From Castor canadensis (taxonomy: Eukaryota; Chordata; Mammalia; Rodentia; Castoridae), in assembly GCF_047511655.1 (NCBI RefSeq), contig NC_133401.1, forward strand, positions 10,696,001 to 10,760,000: a stretch of DNA of 64,000 nt, in the 5' to 3' direction. Shown piece by piece: positions 23,763-35,460 of the stretch. The notes under the pieces were generated by a model. It did no database searches. It saw only the letters and a list, made by a program, of their open reading frames with translations, and was not told where the DNA came from. Every line of letters starts with the position of its first letter. Within the stretch, counting starts at the first letter, position 1. Both the position numbers and the translations under genes were made by a program.

Positions 23763-23884
23763 AAAGAAACAACAAAATGCTGGTGAAAATGGAAATAAGC
23801 ACTACAGGTGCTTAGGGATCTTCCAAACAAAGTGCATCAAAATGGGTAAGGAAGGGGTTAGGACATTAGAATTTCTTCTTAAAG

Positions 23885-24080
23885 AGAATTCCAGTTTATA
23901 TTGTGGTGTTGAGAAATTGAACCTAGGGTCTTGTACATACTAAGTGAATGCTTTACTGCTGAGGTATAGACCCTGCCCTTGCCTATGTAGCTCAATCTGA
24001 TTTAAACTCAAGACCCTTACTTTTCTCCCTCCCTAGTGCTAGGATTATAGCTGTGTACCACCATGCCTGTCAAGAACTCC
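23885..24080 (-). mobile_element. inverted ID-like/B1 SINE
   Basis: Complement of an ID-like unit (gttgagaaattgaacctagg, ttactgctgaggtatagac), then a B1-like unit (tgctaggattatagctgtg, taccaccatgcctgtc). Confidence 0.8.
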
Positions 24081-24164
24081 AGGTTTTTCTAATGTAAACC
24101 AGGAATGAGTTTTTTCTTTCAGGGCAAGATTTCACAGGCTTTGAGTAGATAAGAAATAGGTGGT

Positions 24165-24240
24165 AAAATTTTTTTTATATTCACATGTGCATACATTATT
24201 TGGGTCATTTCTCCCCTTGACCCCCTCCCCCACCCCTAAA
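24165..24240 (-). mobile_element. inverted L1 3' UTR tail
   Basis: Poly-T, then atattcacatgtgcatacat, tgggtcatttctcccc and a C-rich run: the complement of the L1 3' end seen at 3190-3300. Confidence 0.8.
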
Positions 24241-24599
24241 TGACAGGTGTCTGGATCCCAGACAGGATGGGTAAATGGTAGGAGATATGTCAGTACTTTG
24301 AAATTGTTGCCAGTTTCTGCAGTAAGTTTTGGGAAAGTGTGTTAATGTCAATTATTTGTGAAGGATGTAATTAAATTACTCTGGAATAGTTGATGAAAAT
24401 AGATTCTTGAGAAAAGTACTTTCAGAGGTGGACAAGCAAGTAGAATCAAACAGCATAAAGAGTATCAAGTATACTAAAAGAAGAGATTTTTTTAGAGTAT
24501 GACAGATGAAGGAATATAATTAAAAAGCACTAAATTTTGGATAAGTGATTTTCTCTCCATGCAGTCAGAATAAAATTATTGAAGAAAAGTTTCTTTTCC

Positions 24600-24830
24600 C
24601 CAAGTTATTTTCTTGCTCCCTTTGTCTACCATTAGTTGGCTAGAAATATGAAGATCAATTTCTGGGCTATTTATTTTGTTCCATTGGTGTATGTGTTTGT
24701 TTTATGTTAGTACCATGCTTTTTTTGTGACTGTAGATCTATAGTATGTTTGAATTCTGGTGTTGTGATGCCTCCAAATTTGGTGTTTTGCTCAGGATTAC
24801 TTTGGCTACTTGTGGTGTTCGAATTCTAGT
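24600..24830 (-). mobile_element. inverted L1 ORF2 scrap
   Basis: Words such as ttctgggctatttattttgt, ccattggtgtatgtgtttgt and aggattactttggctact are the complement of L1 ORF2 C-terminal sequence. Confidence 0.75.
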
Positions 24831-25022
24831 GTCAGACACCATTAAGAATTTCTAGGGCCAGCTAGGTGGTGACAGATTCTTTCTGTTTTTCATTAACTAC
24901 CAGTCTTTATTTTTCTTTCATTTCTGAAGGATAGTTTTGCTGGACATAGTACTCCTTATTGATAGTGTTTCACTTTTAAACATTTTTTCCTAAGTGGTTT
25001 ATGTCAGGAGACTTGTATTCTG

Positions 25023-25147
25023 GCCAGGCATAGTGGTGGAGGTAAATTTCTAGGTTCTTGGAAGGCTGAAGCAGGAGGATAATTGGAGTTCAGGAGTTCA
25101 AGACTTTTCTGGGCAATACAGAAAGAACCTATTTCTAATAAACAAAC
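25023..25147 (+). mobile_element. B1-like SINE
   Basis: ggccaggcatagtggtggag, gaggataattggagttcagg and a (AAAC/AAAT) tail. Diverged 7SL-derived monomer. Confidence 0.85.
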
Positions 25148-25149
25148 AA

Positions 25150-25330
25150 ATAAATGGCTTGTCTTCATGTTCAAAAATTTCTTTTTTATTCTTAATCTAG
25201 TTTGGTGTTGAAGCTGTAATCTTCCTTTTTATTTCATTTATTGACTTCTTCAAGTCCATGATTTCTATCTTGTCATTTTTTATGATCTCCATATCGTTGT
25301 TGAATTTTTCCTTTATATCATCCAGTTCCA
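25150..25330 (-). mobile_element. inverted L1 ORF1-region scrap (probable)
   Basis: T-rich sequence (tcaagtccatgatttctatc, atgatctccatatcgttg) has the look of an antisense L1 ORF1 or linker region. Weak evidence. Confidence 0.45.
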
Positions 25331-26555
25331 CTCCATTCCACATACACATGGCCCTCTCTGTGCCAATAGGATCCTAGTACCCTTTCTAGGAACAGTGCTA
25401 GGGGTTGAAGTTTTACACAGCATTTGTTTCCCATGAAACCTGGAGGTCAGAACAGTGGAGGTGAGGGAGACTACAATGTGAATTGTGAAACCAACTTGGG
25501 ATGAGATAATAGTGGTGAGTATCAGCATAGTCAGAACAAGATTTGCCCTGGCCCATTATTTTTATAAAACAAAAATTTTTTTTCTTGCTGTCTATTAAAC
25601 GGACTTTGCAGCCCTCTGTATGTACATTCCCTTCATAATTTGCTTTGGACTGGTATCTGAGAAGCATCTTTTGGTGCCTCTGTCTTTGAGATGTCAAATG
25701 ATCCAATCTTAGGAGGTTTTGGAATAGTCTTTAATGGGGAGAATCCCTGCCTTCACATTTGGAGCAATTCCAGATGTAGTTTTTAATAAGATGTAAAAAA
25801 CTTGAAATCCTCATATGTTGCTTTTATGAATGTCTAATGAAGCAGCTGACTTGGCACACACTTTGGTGCTTCCTCCAAAGCTGACATGGAATTCCCATAA
25901 TGTCCAGGCATTCCAAACCTTGTTGTAATACAAAAGAACTACTTAGAGATGATGACACAATTTTATGAATGAACTATGTACAATGTGAATGTGCACTAAA
26001 TACCACTTTACTGTGTTAAAATGCTTCATCCTTGTTATGTGAATTTCACATCAATAGAAAATGAAATCATTCCTCATTCTCTCAAGTGTAGATTTTGAAA
26101 AAGAAAACTTAAAACAACAGCCAAACCAAATACCAATAAATTATTACAATATGTGATTTTAGAATCACTTTCATGTCTACATTAAAAATCTGTACCAGTG
26201 TGATAAAGAAATAATTTTTAAAAGAGTTGAGCAAAGATTATTTAATAAGAGGTTTTTGGCGTATAGAGGATACTCATGGAAGATCTTTAAACTTGACAAA
26301 TTATTTCTATCTATTTAGGACAATTCCCACATAAATTTTGATGCCAATAATAAAGTAATATACTCCAATCAAGTCAAAACAAAAAAGAATATAAAACACA
26401 TATAAATTAGATACTTTCTAAAACTATGAGTACCTTAATGTCTGCTAACTGATAAATAAAATTAAAATTAATTTAATATATACAATTTCATTGATTTTAA
26501 TCTAGTGCTATATTCATGCTTGTATAATAACTTAATGAATAGGTAGCATTAGGTT
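25331..26555. other. intergenic, nothing firmly recognised
   Basis: Unique AT-rich sequence. Overlapping minus-strand frames at 25313-25706 look protein-like but match no family I know. No RNA gene or repeat is seen. Confidence 0.45.
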
Positions 26556-26559
26556 TGCA

Positions 26560-26710
26560 CAATAGATTTTTTTCTTTCTCTTTTTATTTTATCACTTTTA
26601 CATTTCCTTATATGTGTACGTATTGTTTGTGCCACCTGCACCCCTCTCCCCACCCCCTCCCACTTCCAGGCAGAACCTGTTCTACCCTCTTGTTCTCGGA
26701 TTTTACACAA
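26560..26710 (-). mobile_element. inverted L1 3' UTR tail
   Basis: T-rich start, ttatatgtgtacgtattgtt, then a C-rich tract (cccctctccccaccccctcc) and ggcagaacctgttc. This is the complement of an L1 3' end of the older type. Confidence 0.65.
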
Positions 26711-26756
26711 TAGAGTTTTTGAAGTGGGTGCATCTAACATGCTACATTAGTTTTAC

Positions 26757-27755
26757 TTACTTTATGGTATTGGAATGTAAACTCAAGTTAGTTTTTAAGT
26801 GATTAATATGTGCTATTGAATTATGAGTTAAACCCTCAGAATGTCTACTTTGTTTAGCATCTCTTTTGTTCTTTAAACTTTTAAAAGAGTTTTTATCAGG
26901 TTTTATAAAAATTATGTAGCACTTGGGAGCAAAGATGCAACCTAGGAGACCTGCACTGGAGGCCAAGATGGAAAACACTTCCACGGCTACCATGACTTTT
27001 CCCTTGGTGCTGTGATAGACAGGGAGTAAGGTGACCAGACAGTACAGAATACCAACATATGGAATGTCAAGTACTTGGCTTCATTGAATGTGTCAGGCAG
27101 ATTCCTGGCAAGGAAAGCCACAGCAAAACTCCCCAGGGCCAGGGAGCCCAAATATCCAAGAACACAGTAGAAGACAGTGGTGGAACCTTTGTTGCAAGTG
27201 ATGATGATGTGGCTGTGTTCAGCCTGTGCATCTCTGTCAACAAAGGAAGGAAATGTTCTCAGCAAGATTCCACACAAAATAAGTTGGATGAGGGAGCAGA
27301 CAGGAATGACAGAGTTAGAGGCTCCTGAAGTCAACAACCACCTCATTGTTTTTCCTTGTTTCATAGCTTTGAAGGCCAGAATTACAGTGATAGTTTTGGC
27401 CAAAACAGTGGAAACTGCCACCGTGAAAATGAGTCCAAATGAGATTTGCTGGAGCATGAAGGTAGCTGTGTTGGGATGGCCAATGAAGAGTAAGGAGCAG
27501 AGGAAGCACAGGAGGAGGGAGATGAGCAGGATGTAGCTGAGAGTCCGGTTATTGGCCTTGACTATGGGAGTGTCATGGTGCTTCACAAAGACCCCCAAAA
27601 CGACTGCTGTGATGACAGAGAAGCACAGAGCTGTGCAGGCTAGAGCCATCCCCAGAGAATCCTCAAAAGCAGAAAGGTTACAACCTTGAGGAGGCAGTGG
27701 TTTCTCTTACTGTCTGGGTACTCATATGGGGGACACTGAATACATTGCTCTGAAT
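26757..27755 (-). pseudogene. V2R exon 6: end of cysteine-rich linker and 7TM domain
   Basis: After the ttccttctag acceptor the exon reads CIQCPPYEYPDSKRNHCLLKVVTFL, then the seven-helix domain: VITAVVLGVFVKHHDTPIVK, NNRTLSYILLISLLLCFLCS, LLQQ-type TM3, AKTITVILAFKAM and GSLALGSFAVAFLARNLPDT. Two single-base losses relative to the family are visible: one near 27672 (TFL[A]FEDSLGMA) and one near 27034-27037 (CTVW[V][20 protein letters not shown]). The frame after the second gives [21 protein letters not shown]. The C-terminal tail after KSLKNK is longer than I expect for the family. Confidence 0.92.
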
Positions 27756-29713
27756 CTAGAAGGAAAAAAGTCAGCATTTTAATTTCACACATTCTTGCTT
27801 TCTGCCATGTGGTCACCTTTGCTATGTCTTGTGAGTACAGACTGCTGTGAGGTAAAAGTGAGACATATCAGAGTAAGTTTCTATATCTCTGAGTAGGGAG
27901 GATGCTTTCAGTTCCATATAAAACAAAATCTATTCCAGAGGACTCTTCAACATTTGGAAACTGTCAGTTTGCACAAGTGAAACTCAACGTTGAAATCAGA
28001 TGTGTGGAATTTTCCCAACCCTCTACTCTCCTCAGTATTTTCTTCATATTAATCTTGACTTGTCACACTTACTATTTACATAAAGTAGTCAAAGTGATAT
28101 CTTTCCCTATTCATACTCAGAAATAAGCCACTAAACTTTCTGGAACCTCTGAACTTTTATCACTATGATAATTTCTACTGCTTTCTGTTTTGTATATAAC
28201 TCAATATGTAATAGAACAAATATTTCCTCATTCTACACTTTTTCTGTGACTATTTTGTAATGTTTTATATAAATACTGAAATTAGTTTGAATTGAATTTT
28301 GAAGATGATTGAATTGTTAAATAATCATATTTCGAGTAGCAGATATTTTAGTTAAAATATTAAGAATTGATTGTATTTTTAAATTTTTTCATTTATTTAC
28401 AACTGAGGCATGAGTTGTTAACCCTTTTTAGTAATGTGTCAGGTCATGAATATTGTGAGCTTTTTGCATATGATGGTCCTTGCTACAACAGCTCATGCTT
28501 GCTCCTACAGCATAAAAACAGTCATGAATCACAAGTGTATTAATAGGCATGTCTTTATGTCAATTAAATTTATTTGTAGAAACAAGAAGTAGTGTCTATT
28601 CTATGTTTTAGCTTTATAAGTAATACTTATGCAACAGTGTAAGATTCTGAAATAATTTGAATGATTCTCTGCCATTCTGTCTATGATTTCTGTTCTTGAG
28701 TTATCCATTCCTCATCAGAGTCAACAGGTACTCCTGGATTCTGTCCCAAGACATGCTTGGCTCACACAAGCATGAATATATTGCATTATAGGTCCCAAAC
28801 CCAGTGTTCATTTAATTCTCTTTCTTGTTTTACCTACTCGTTTAGTTTTTAATTCTTTCACAATTAAGGCAGTTATTATTTTGTTTACTCAAACATATCT
28901 GAAGATAACTATTTTGCCAGGTGAATGAAACCAAATGGTTAATACTACTAAGATGATGGAAATTACATTGTACTTAGGCAGTAGTTCAAATAATTATAAC
29001 ATTGATTCTTTATATTTTGAAAAATGGAAGCAGTTTTAATAAGATCCCAATACGTTGTGTTTGAGAACAACATATTTTATTTGGGTATAAAATTCCTTAA
29101 ATTTATATCTTGGGTACAAACTACTGTGAGGTACAACAGATAGTGCCTTTTATTAAAATATTGTGTCTTCATATATTAATGTGTTTATTTTCCTTATTAT
29201 ATTATGATATTGTAAAGGTTATGATCATGTATTAATTATGTGTACTTAAGACCTTTCACGGTGTTGAGGGCATGGTCCAAATGTTATAAAATATTCCCCT
29301 GACAGTTTATGTACATTTGCTCTGTGGTTCTCATCTGTGTAAGAACACACTGATTTCAAGTCTTAGGGCACCCACAGGTCGCCTTGAAGATTTTACATCT
29401 TACATTTTGTGGGTATAGCTTCATGTACTCCACAGTGAAATAGGAGATTGGGACTGTCACTCAGCACTGGGTGGTAAACAAAGGTGACCATTGGAATCAA
29501 TGTTATAGTTGATCCTAATAGAGTGAGCAATGCAGACAAGAGCTTGCACACAATGAGGTAGCTATGAATATTATAAAACGGGTATATTGAAAGAATGAGT
29601 GAATGGTAAATGTAGAACGGTGGTGCTCTACAATCTTGCTGGAAATTTTTCTGGCTTATCGTTACTGAGAAAGAAAGCAAAGAGTTATCATAAGGTACTT
29701 CTATGTTTTCTAC

Positions 29714-29833
29714 CTGTCTGATTGGAAATGTGTCTTTCTGGACAAAAAACACAAATATAGCAGCATATAGGTCTTCCTGTAGAACTTTCCTGAATCCTGG
29801 AACACAGCTTGGGCTACACACTGATTGAGGAGT
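29714..29833 (-). pseudogene. V2R exon 5: cysteine-rich linker
   Basis: The acceptor tccctcag is followed by TPQSVCSPSCVPGFRKVLQE. After an indel the other frame gives PICCYICVFCPERHISNQT and ends at cagacag|gtagaa. The cysteine pattern matches the V2R linker that couples ligand binding to the helices. It is 120 nt, slightly shorter than I remember for the family, with at least one frameshift. Confidence 0.88.
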
Positions 29834-31128
29834 CTGAGGGAGAAAAGAGAAATGTACCACATGTATATATACCTAGACATCTAATTTTAGGTTATAATGG
29901 TTAGCTATCATCTTTCTCAACTGATTACCAAATATATCACTGTACATGATTATTTTTATTTCATACATCACCAGCAACACTTCCCATGTTTTTCTTTCTT
30001 CTCTTGTTATCCAAAACCTTTTCAGTGAAGTTTTCTATGTAATTCTGTAAATTTGGACACCTGATATTATTTTTACTATATCTTCATACACAGTTGATGC
30101 ACTGATTGAAATATGAACATGATTCCCCAAATTTCCTTATGTTAAGGAACTTTTCCCCAGGATGGCATTATTGAGAGGCATTGGAATCTTTAAGAAAAAG
30201 GTCTAGACGTTTGCTCTTACAAGTGCTTTCATTATGAGGTGCCACCCTCACTAAAAACCAAACTATTTGGGTCACTTGATCTTGGAAGGGAATCTTCAAA
30301 AATGTTACTGCATAAGCCTTTTATCTTTATAAGGATATTTATCTCAGATACTTGTTTGTAGTAATGAAAAATACCTAATGCACTTGGGTAGGGGACTTTA
30401 AATTATAGAAAAAAGAACTTAATAATGTGATAAATAGGCACACTATGTACAAAAAATTCTGACAGAGAGAGAGTGTATTATATACCAGAAATTGTGGTTA
30501 ATTCACTTGTTGGTTTCTGAGGCTAGGTAGGGCATTGCTTTCCAGAAAATAAGAACATATTTTATGTACAGGACATGGTTGTTATATAAATCATCTGCAA
30601 AATTTACTAGGAGTGTCCAACTGTGGAAGGATGACATGAATCCATGCTCAATGCTTTTAGATGCTAAATAGAACCAAGGTAGAAAACTCAATGGCATCCA
30701 AAATGCCTTAGAAAAATGGGAATTATACCTCCCAAGAGATGAGTGATACATTACTCCATAATAAACTTGTTTTATAGTGCATTAAAATATAATAAAGGTT
30801 CTGAATATATGTCATTGAAAGATTGCAGATCCATAGGAGAATATATTTGGCATATATGCATGTGTATTTTTATCTGTGTATTCATAGACTGTATTCTATT
30901 TTATTAACTGCTGAGTGTATAAAGATACTTAAACTAAAATAAATGACTCCTACAAAGTTACTATTTCTTTAGATTTTAACCCAGAATATGCAAAAACACG
31001 ATGTCATAGTATAAAGTCAAGATGTGGCAGGTGAATTATAGGTGAGTTAAAGAGTTACATTTAATTTCATCACAGGACTCCATTCAGCTCCCATATGGAT
31101 ATGTCATCATATTGAAATGGAATTATAC

Positions 31129-31348
31129 CTCTGTGAATCCAATAGGCCATTCTACCATCTCTTCTTTGATGGTCAAACTTTGATCAAGTGGACTCTTAGA
31201 GACAAACTCTCCCACTTTAACCAGTAACCCAAGACCAACCGGAAAATTCACATTGTTCTGGATATCATACTGTGTCATAATATAGTTTCTTTTTACATCT
31301 AAAGATGTGTGGTCCTGATTCTTGATTTTTCCTCAGAAATGGATGAAG
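31129..31348 (-). pseudogene. V2R exon 4: ligand-domain end
   Basis: The acceptor cctccag is followed by LHPFLR, then after a frame change DHTSLDVKRNYIMTQYDIQN and FPVGLGLLVKVGEFVSKSPL...EEMVEWPIGFTE, ending at the donor gag|gtataa. The order of motifs matches V2R exon 4. The frames of the first 40 nt and of the rest disagree, so an indel is present. Confidence 0.88.
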
Positions 31349-31591
31349 CTGGAGGAGAGGTATAATTTGTAAATGAGAAAGGGGATTCACTTAGATTTCA
31401 CCATTCTATTTTACACACATCCCTAACCTCAGGTTTGCTATTTGTCAAACAGGAGTTCTGTCTGTGTAGTCACCATTACCTAGGCTCCAGTGAGAACTCT
31501 TCTTTTCCCTAGGAGAGCAACAGGTCTAACTAAATCTAAACAGAAAAATTCTAGAACTGTAGTCCTGTCATTAGCTTTGAAGTAAACCTAC

Positions 31592-32407
31592 CAAAAAGTC
31601 TATTGGAAGTTTCTTAGAAGCTAATCCTATATCTCCCTCAGAGCCAATTTCTATTTTTTGTAAAAGCATTCTATGGAGGACATGGGCCAATGAATGCACA
31701 GCATTATAGATGAAATGGCTAAAGTCTGATATTGTCATGATGTAAATATTCCTTGGCATATACTCTAAAGAAAAATTTGGTTGGCAGATTCTAAGTTTTC
31801 CAGAGAGTAAACCAGCAGGTATACAATCAAAACTATAAAACCTCAAAATACTGAAGTAAACGTCCTCTGGGTATTGGGATGGGTTAGCTGTCTTGAGAAG
31901 ATGTTTAAAGTCAGGGATTTCCTCTTTCTGAGGCGAAAATGAGAAACTTCCATGGAAAGAGTGCAGAAGGTGATCCATCTCATACGCAACGATATCCCAC
32001 TTTGCTGCCATGATCCATACCTTCCCTGTGATTAAAAAAAATTCTGCTGCAAGGTCCGTGGTGATGAGGCTTCCTACTTCACCATATAGTATGTGTACGT
32101 TTGCAGATGAAACTCTGATTCTAGTCATGAAAGTGATTTCATTTGTTCCATAAATTGTCTTAGTGGGAGGCAGTTTTTCTATAAGGGCCACACAAATACC
32201 TTTCTTTAACATCTCTGCTTTCAGAACTTGAAGGAACTGCTCTCCTTTCATATCATCAGATATAAAGAGTGCCACCCAAATCCAACCAAAATGAAGCAAT
32301 AATGAGATCACTGCATGGGAAAGAAAGATGTCCTTGGAGGCCATCTGATAGAGTGATGGAAACTGGTCTTTACCACTTAGCATAGGATCAAAAGGTCCAT
32401 AGGTGAC
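31592..32407 (-). pseudogene. V2R exon 3: Venus-flytrap ligand-binding domain, open
   Basis: The exon is 816 nt, a normal V2R exon 3 size, open throughout. It begins VTYGPFDPMLSGKDQFPSLY after acceptor ttacacag and ends KKLPIDFL at donor ggtaggt. It contains typical motifs: QMASKD, VISLLLHFGWIWVALFISDD, GEQFLQVLKAEM, GKVWIMAAKWDI and the HSFHGSFSFS box. It would form the core of the extracellular ligand-binding lobe. Confidence 0.92.
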
Positions 32408-33566
32408 CTGTGTAAGCAAAGAAAAATATGACTATGAATTTAGAGGGATTAGGTATTTTCTGTTCAGGGGGAAGAAAAGATTCTGTAGATGAGAAGGTGA
32501 CTGAATAAAATACTTTTCAGTAGAGGAAAAGACTGCTGTAGAGATTACCAATTTCCCTCATTTTGGACACAAAGAGGACCATGTTTCACAATACCATTGC
32601 CTTTAGGAAAGAAACTGTGACTCCCTCAACAAGTCATGAAAGAAAATGTGTAAGATCTTTGTGGATTTTTCAGTGGGAATGAAGAAAGCATGAACTTTGG
32701 GTGGAGCCTCATACTTGACTCTGCAACTTATGGGGTAGACTCATACTTCTGCAATCCATGTTTCATGCAAACACTGGTAACATTTTATTATATTTTTCTT
32801 TTGGTACTTGGATTTAATTTATTATCACAACAACCTTCATTTTCTTGAAGAACACAATCACTTGCAGTCTTCAGTTTTCTAAAAATCAATTATTCTAGAA
32901 GAGTATTCCCTTAAGGTAATGACTATTGGAATTATTGCCTCTGATTGCTGCTGCTGTTACCTGGTGCCTCTGAAAAAAGCCAGAGACATGGAGAATAATA
33001 AGTGGAATGTTCTCTGAGAATGCTGTCAAGAGCTGCTTAGGTGGATGTGAGAAAAACAGGTTTGCACAGAGGAAGCGGGTAAAGAAGAAAACAGTTATAA
33101 CTGAATCTCAGCCAATCTTTGGGATATCTATAACTGTAATGGTCCTCAGTATTTCCCAAAATTGAAACCAGATGCCCAGTTTTTACTATCCCCACACTTG
33201 ACAAATATGCACCTATAGATGCACTGGAGAGAGTTACATAATAAGATGAGCAATTCACTTGTTTTGGGCCTCTCCTATGAGTCACACAAATGTAAGCTGT
33301 CAACAGTCAATGTTCTCAGTGGCTGGGGGATGGATGCATTGTCCATAGAAAATAATCTTGGTTGAGGTTCTCAGAATCCACTACTTTCTCTTTTATCCGT
33401 CTCTTTCCATTGTTGCTAATCTCAAAACTCAGGGAATTCACTGGGGTCTTATTTAAGCTGTCATGCTATATGTAGTCTCAGCTTCCACATTTCCCTTTGA
33501 TCAGAAGTGAATGAATACTGTTGGGGAGATCCAAACACTTCTGTACAGAATTCATGACCTACTTAC

Positions 33567-33858
33567 CTGTGGGGTTCTGTAGAGCTCTAACAGTGATCCA
33601 ATTTCAGCTGAAAATGCTGATGCAGTTCCTGCAATGATAGCAACAGATTTGTCTTGAGTCTTGCATCTGTAGTTAGGGAGAATCCCATTTCCTCCAGACA
33701 GCCATATCAGAGCATTAGTTAATGTTCTTTGGTCACTCTGAAGGGCATTGTAGATATGAAAACCCAAGGACAGGTTGGGGAGCAGATGAGAGTCTTTATT
33801 GATCTCCTCAATGGCAAAATGAAAAGCCAGAACATATTGGTAGGTCTTCCAAAACCAC
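33567..33858 (-). pseudogene. V2R exon 2, open
   Basis: The exon is 292 nt, the usual exon 2 size. It opens after acceptor ctctgattag with WFWKTYQYVLAFHFAIEEIN, continues LLPNLSLGFHIYNALQSDQR and IIAGTASAFSAEIGSLLELY, and ends RTPQ at donor gtaagt. It joins exon 3 in frame. Confidence 0.92.
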
Positions 33859-35010
33859 CTAATCAGAGAGGAGTGTTAGTAAGAATGGTCAAATCATGTA
33901 ATTCAAGAGACATTCCTCAGCTAAGGCAGGATGAGGCTTCCTTTTAGAGATTCTCCTCCCCATCATATGGAGCTGTTGAACAAGTCCCGAGGGCCCTGGT
34001 AAATAAGGTCTTGTAAAATCTCTGACTTTTGTAAAGAAATCTGTGTCCAAACCAATGAGAGGTTTTCAGGGCATTGTGAGTGGGGTGTGGTGGCATTTAT
34101 TTGGATGATATATCTGGTAACTGAACAGATATATTTTGTTTAAAGTCCTGTAAATGAGAGGTACATCAGTGTATGGACAAAAGAGCAACACATTATCTTC
34201 TAGGAATGTGAGTAGTGAGTGCACATACTCATCTCCAAAAAAGCATTGCAAAGGTGATGGGATATCCAAATATATCGTCTTGTTTCTACTCAGAGGCAGA
34301 AACCAACATGCAAACATTTTAGTCTTCTTTATGTTCTGGGAAAATTTGGATAGAACCTGACTTGTCAATTATTCAAACATTTGGTAACACTATCTTCTTG
34401 AATTGTATATATTTGCTGTATTTTGATTGAGCACTTTCTAAAATTTTCTACTCTAATATACCAACTTTTGTGAAAACAACTTCTTCTTACTCACTATTTT
34501 CCTTTAAGGATAAACTTTGATTCAGGACTTCTAATTTACTTGCTTAAATTTTAAGCTATTCACTCTTATTTTCTTTGTTTGACTATCTTTGTAGTACATT
34601 CTCCTTTATCTGTTTCTAGTTTATATTTAAACACCCTCTTTATTTTTCTACATATGTTTGCCCAAAATATAAGTTCTTGGATTTTAATACTCACTTTCCA
34701 ATATTTATGTTTCTGATAGAATTAATATTTTGTTTCTCTTTATGAATTCCTTTCAATTCCTTTCTTTAGGTTTATTCCTAAATTTAAATTTTTTTCTTTA
34801 ATTTTAACATTAACTTAAGCATTCTGAAATTCTCATTTTATAATGACTTATGTTGGAGTAAATTTTTATGCCTTAGTTGGTTTGCATTTTTTCCTATGTC
34901 TCTGTGTGTTGTGCTAGTTTGTTCTAATGCTTTAACCAAATATTTATGATATGTTAAATCAGTTCCCAAGTGGCAGTGTTTGTTTTTAATTAAAATATAT
35001 TTTTCAGTAA
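33859..35010. other. 5' flank of V2R, no exon 1 seen
   Basis: AT-rich sequence. I searched the minus strand for the V2R signal-peptide exon and found nothing convincing. A 100-codon minus-strand frame at 34066-34368 is not V2R-like. Confidence 0.5.
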
Positions 35011-35014
35011 TTTG

Positions 35015-35240
35015 TTGGGCACAGGTGTCTCACTCCTATAATCCTAGCTACTCAGGAGGCAGAGATAGGAAGATCATATTTTGAAGCCAGCCCCTGGCAA
35101 ATAGTTCACAAGGCCTGATTTTGACAAAACCCCTTACCCAAAAAAGGGCTGGTAGAGTGACTCAAGCAGTAAGAGCACCTACTCCAAAAATGTGAGAATT
35201 GAGTTGAAAACCTCTGGGCCACCAAAAAATATTTTTTTCA
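35015..35240 (+). mobile_element. B1 + ID-like dimeric SINE
   Basis: ttgttgggcacaggtgtctc, cctagctactcaggaggcag, ggctggtagagtgactcaag and agcagtaagagcacctactc, then gttgaaaacctctgggccac and an A tail. Moderately diverged. Confidence 0.9.
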
Positions 35241-35460
35241 GTAATTTTTCATGCATTATTCTTACTCATGGAATTTGAATTTTCTTTTACCTAAACAAAT
35301 GGTCTAATTTGGTTACTTTCCCATAAATACCTAAAACAAAGATGTTTAAAATTCATGGGGAAAAATGGATGCTAAATAGATTCCTGACACTAATTCAGAC
35401 ATCAAGATGTGTCCAGTGCAGATCATATCTTATTTTATATATTTGGATTATTATAAATTA

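Larger units (their letters stand above)
26757..33858 (-). pseudogene. Vomeronasal type-2 receptor (V2R, Vmn2r-like) pseudogene, exons 2-6
   Basis: V2Rs are class C G-protein-coupled receptors of the vomeronasal organ that bind peptide and protein pheromones. They have a Venus-flytrap ligand domain, a cysteine-rich linker and seven membrane helices. Five exons can be placed on the minus strand: exon 2 33567-33858, exon 3 31592-32407, exon 4 31129-31348, exon 5 29714-29833 and exon 6 26757-27755, all with GT/AG borders. Exons 2 and 3 are open and join in frame (ELYRTPQ|VTYGPFD). Exons 4, 5 and 6 contain frameshifts, two of them in exon 6. Exon 1 (signal peptide) was not found in the 5' flank. 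The good preservation of sequence with a few indels argues for fairly recent loss. Confidence 0.94.

Noticed and set aside
34066-34368. A 100-codon minus-strand frame as V2R exon 1
   Set aside because: It has no signal-peptide pattern or V2R N-terminal motifs, and no matching splice donor was found.
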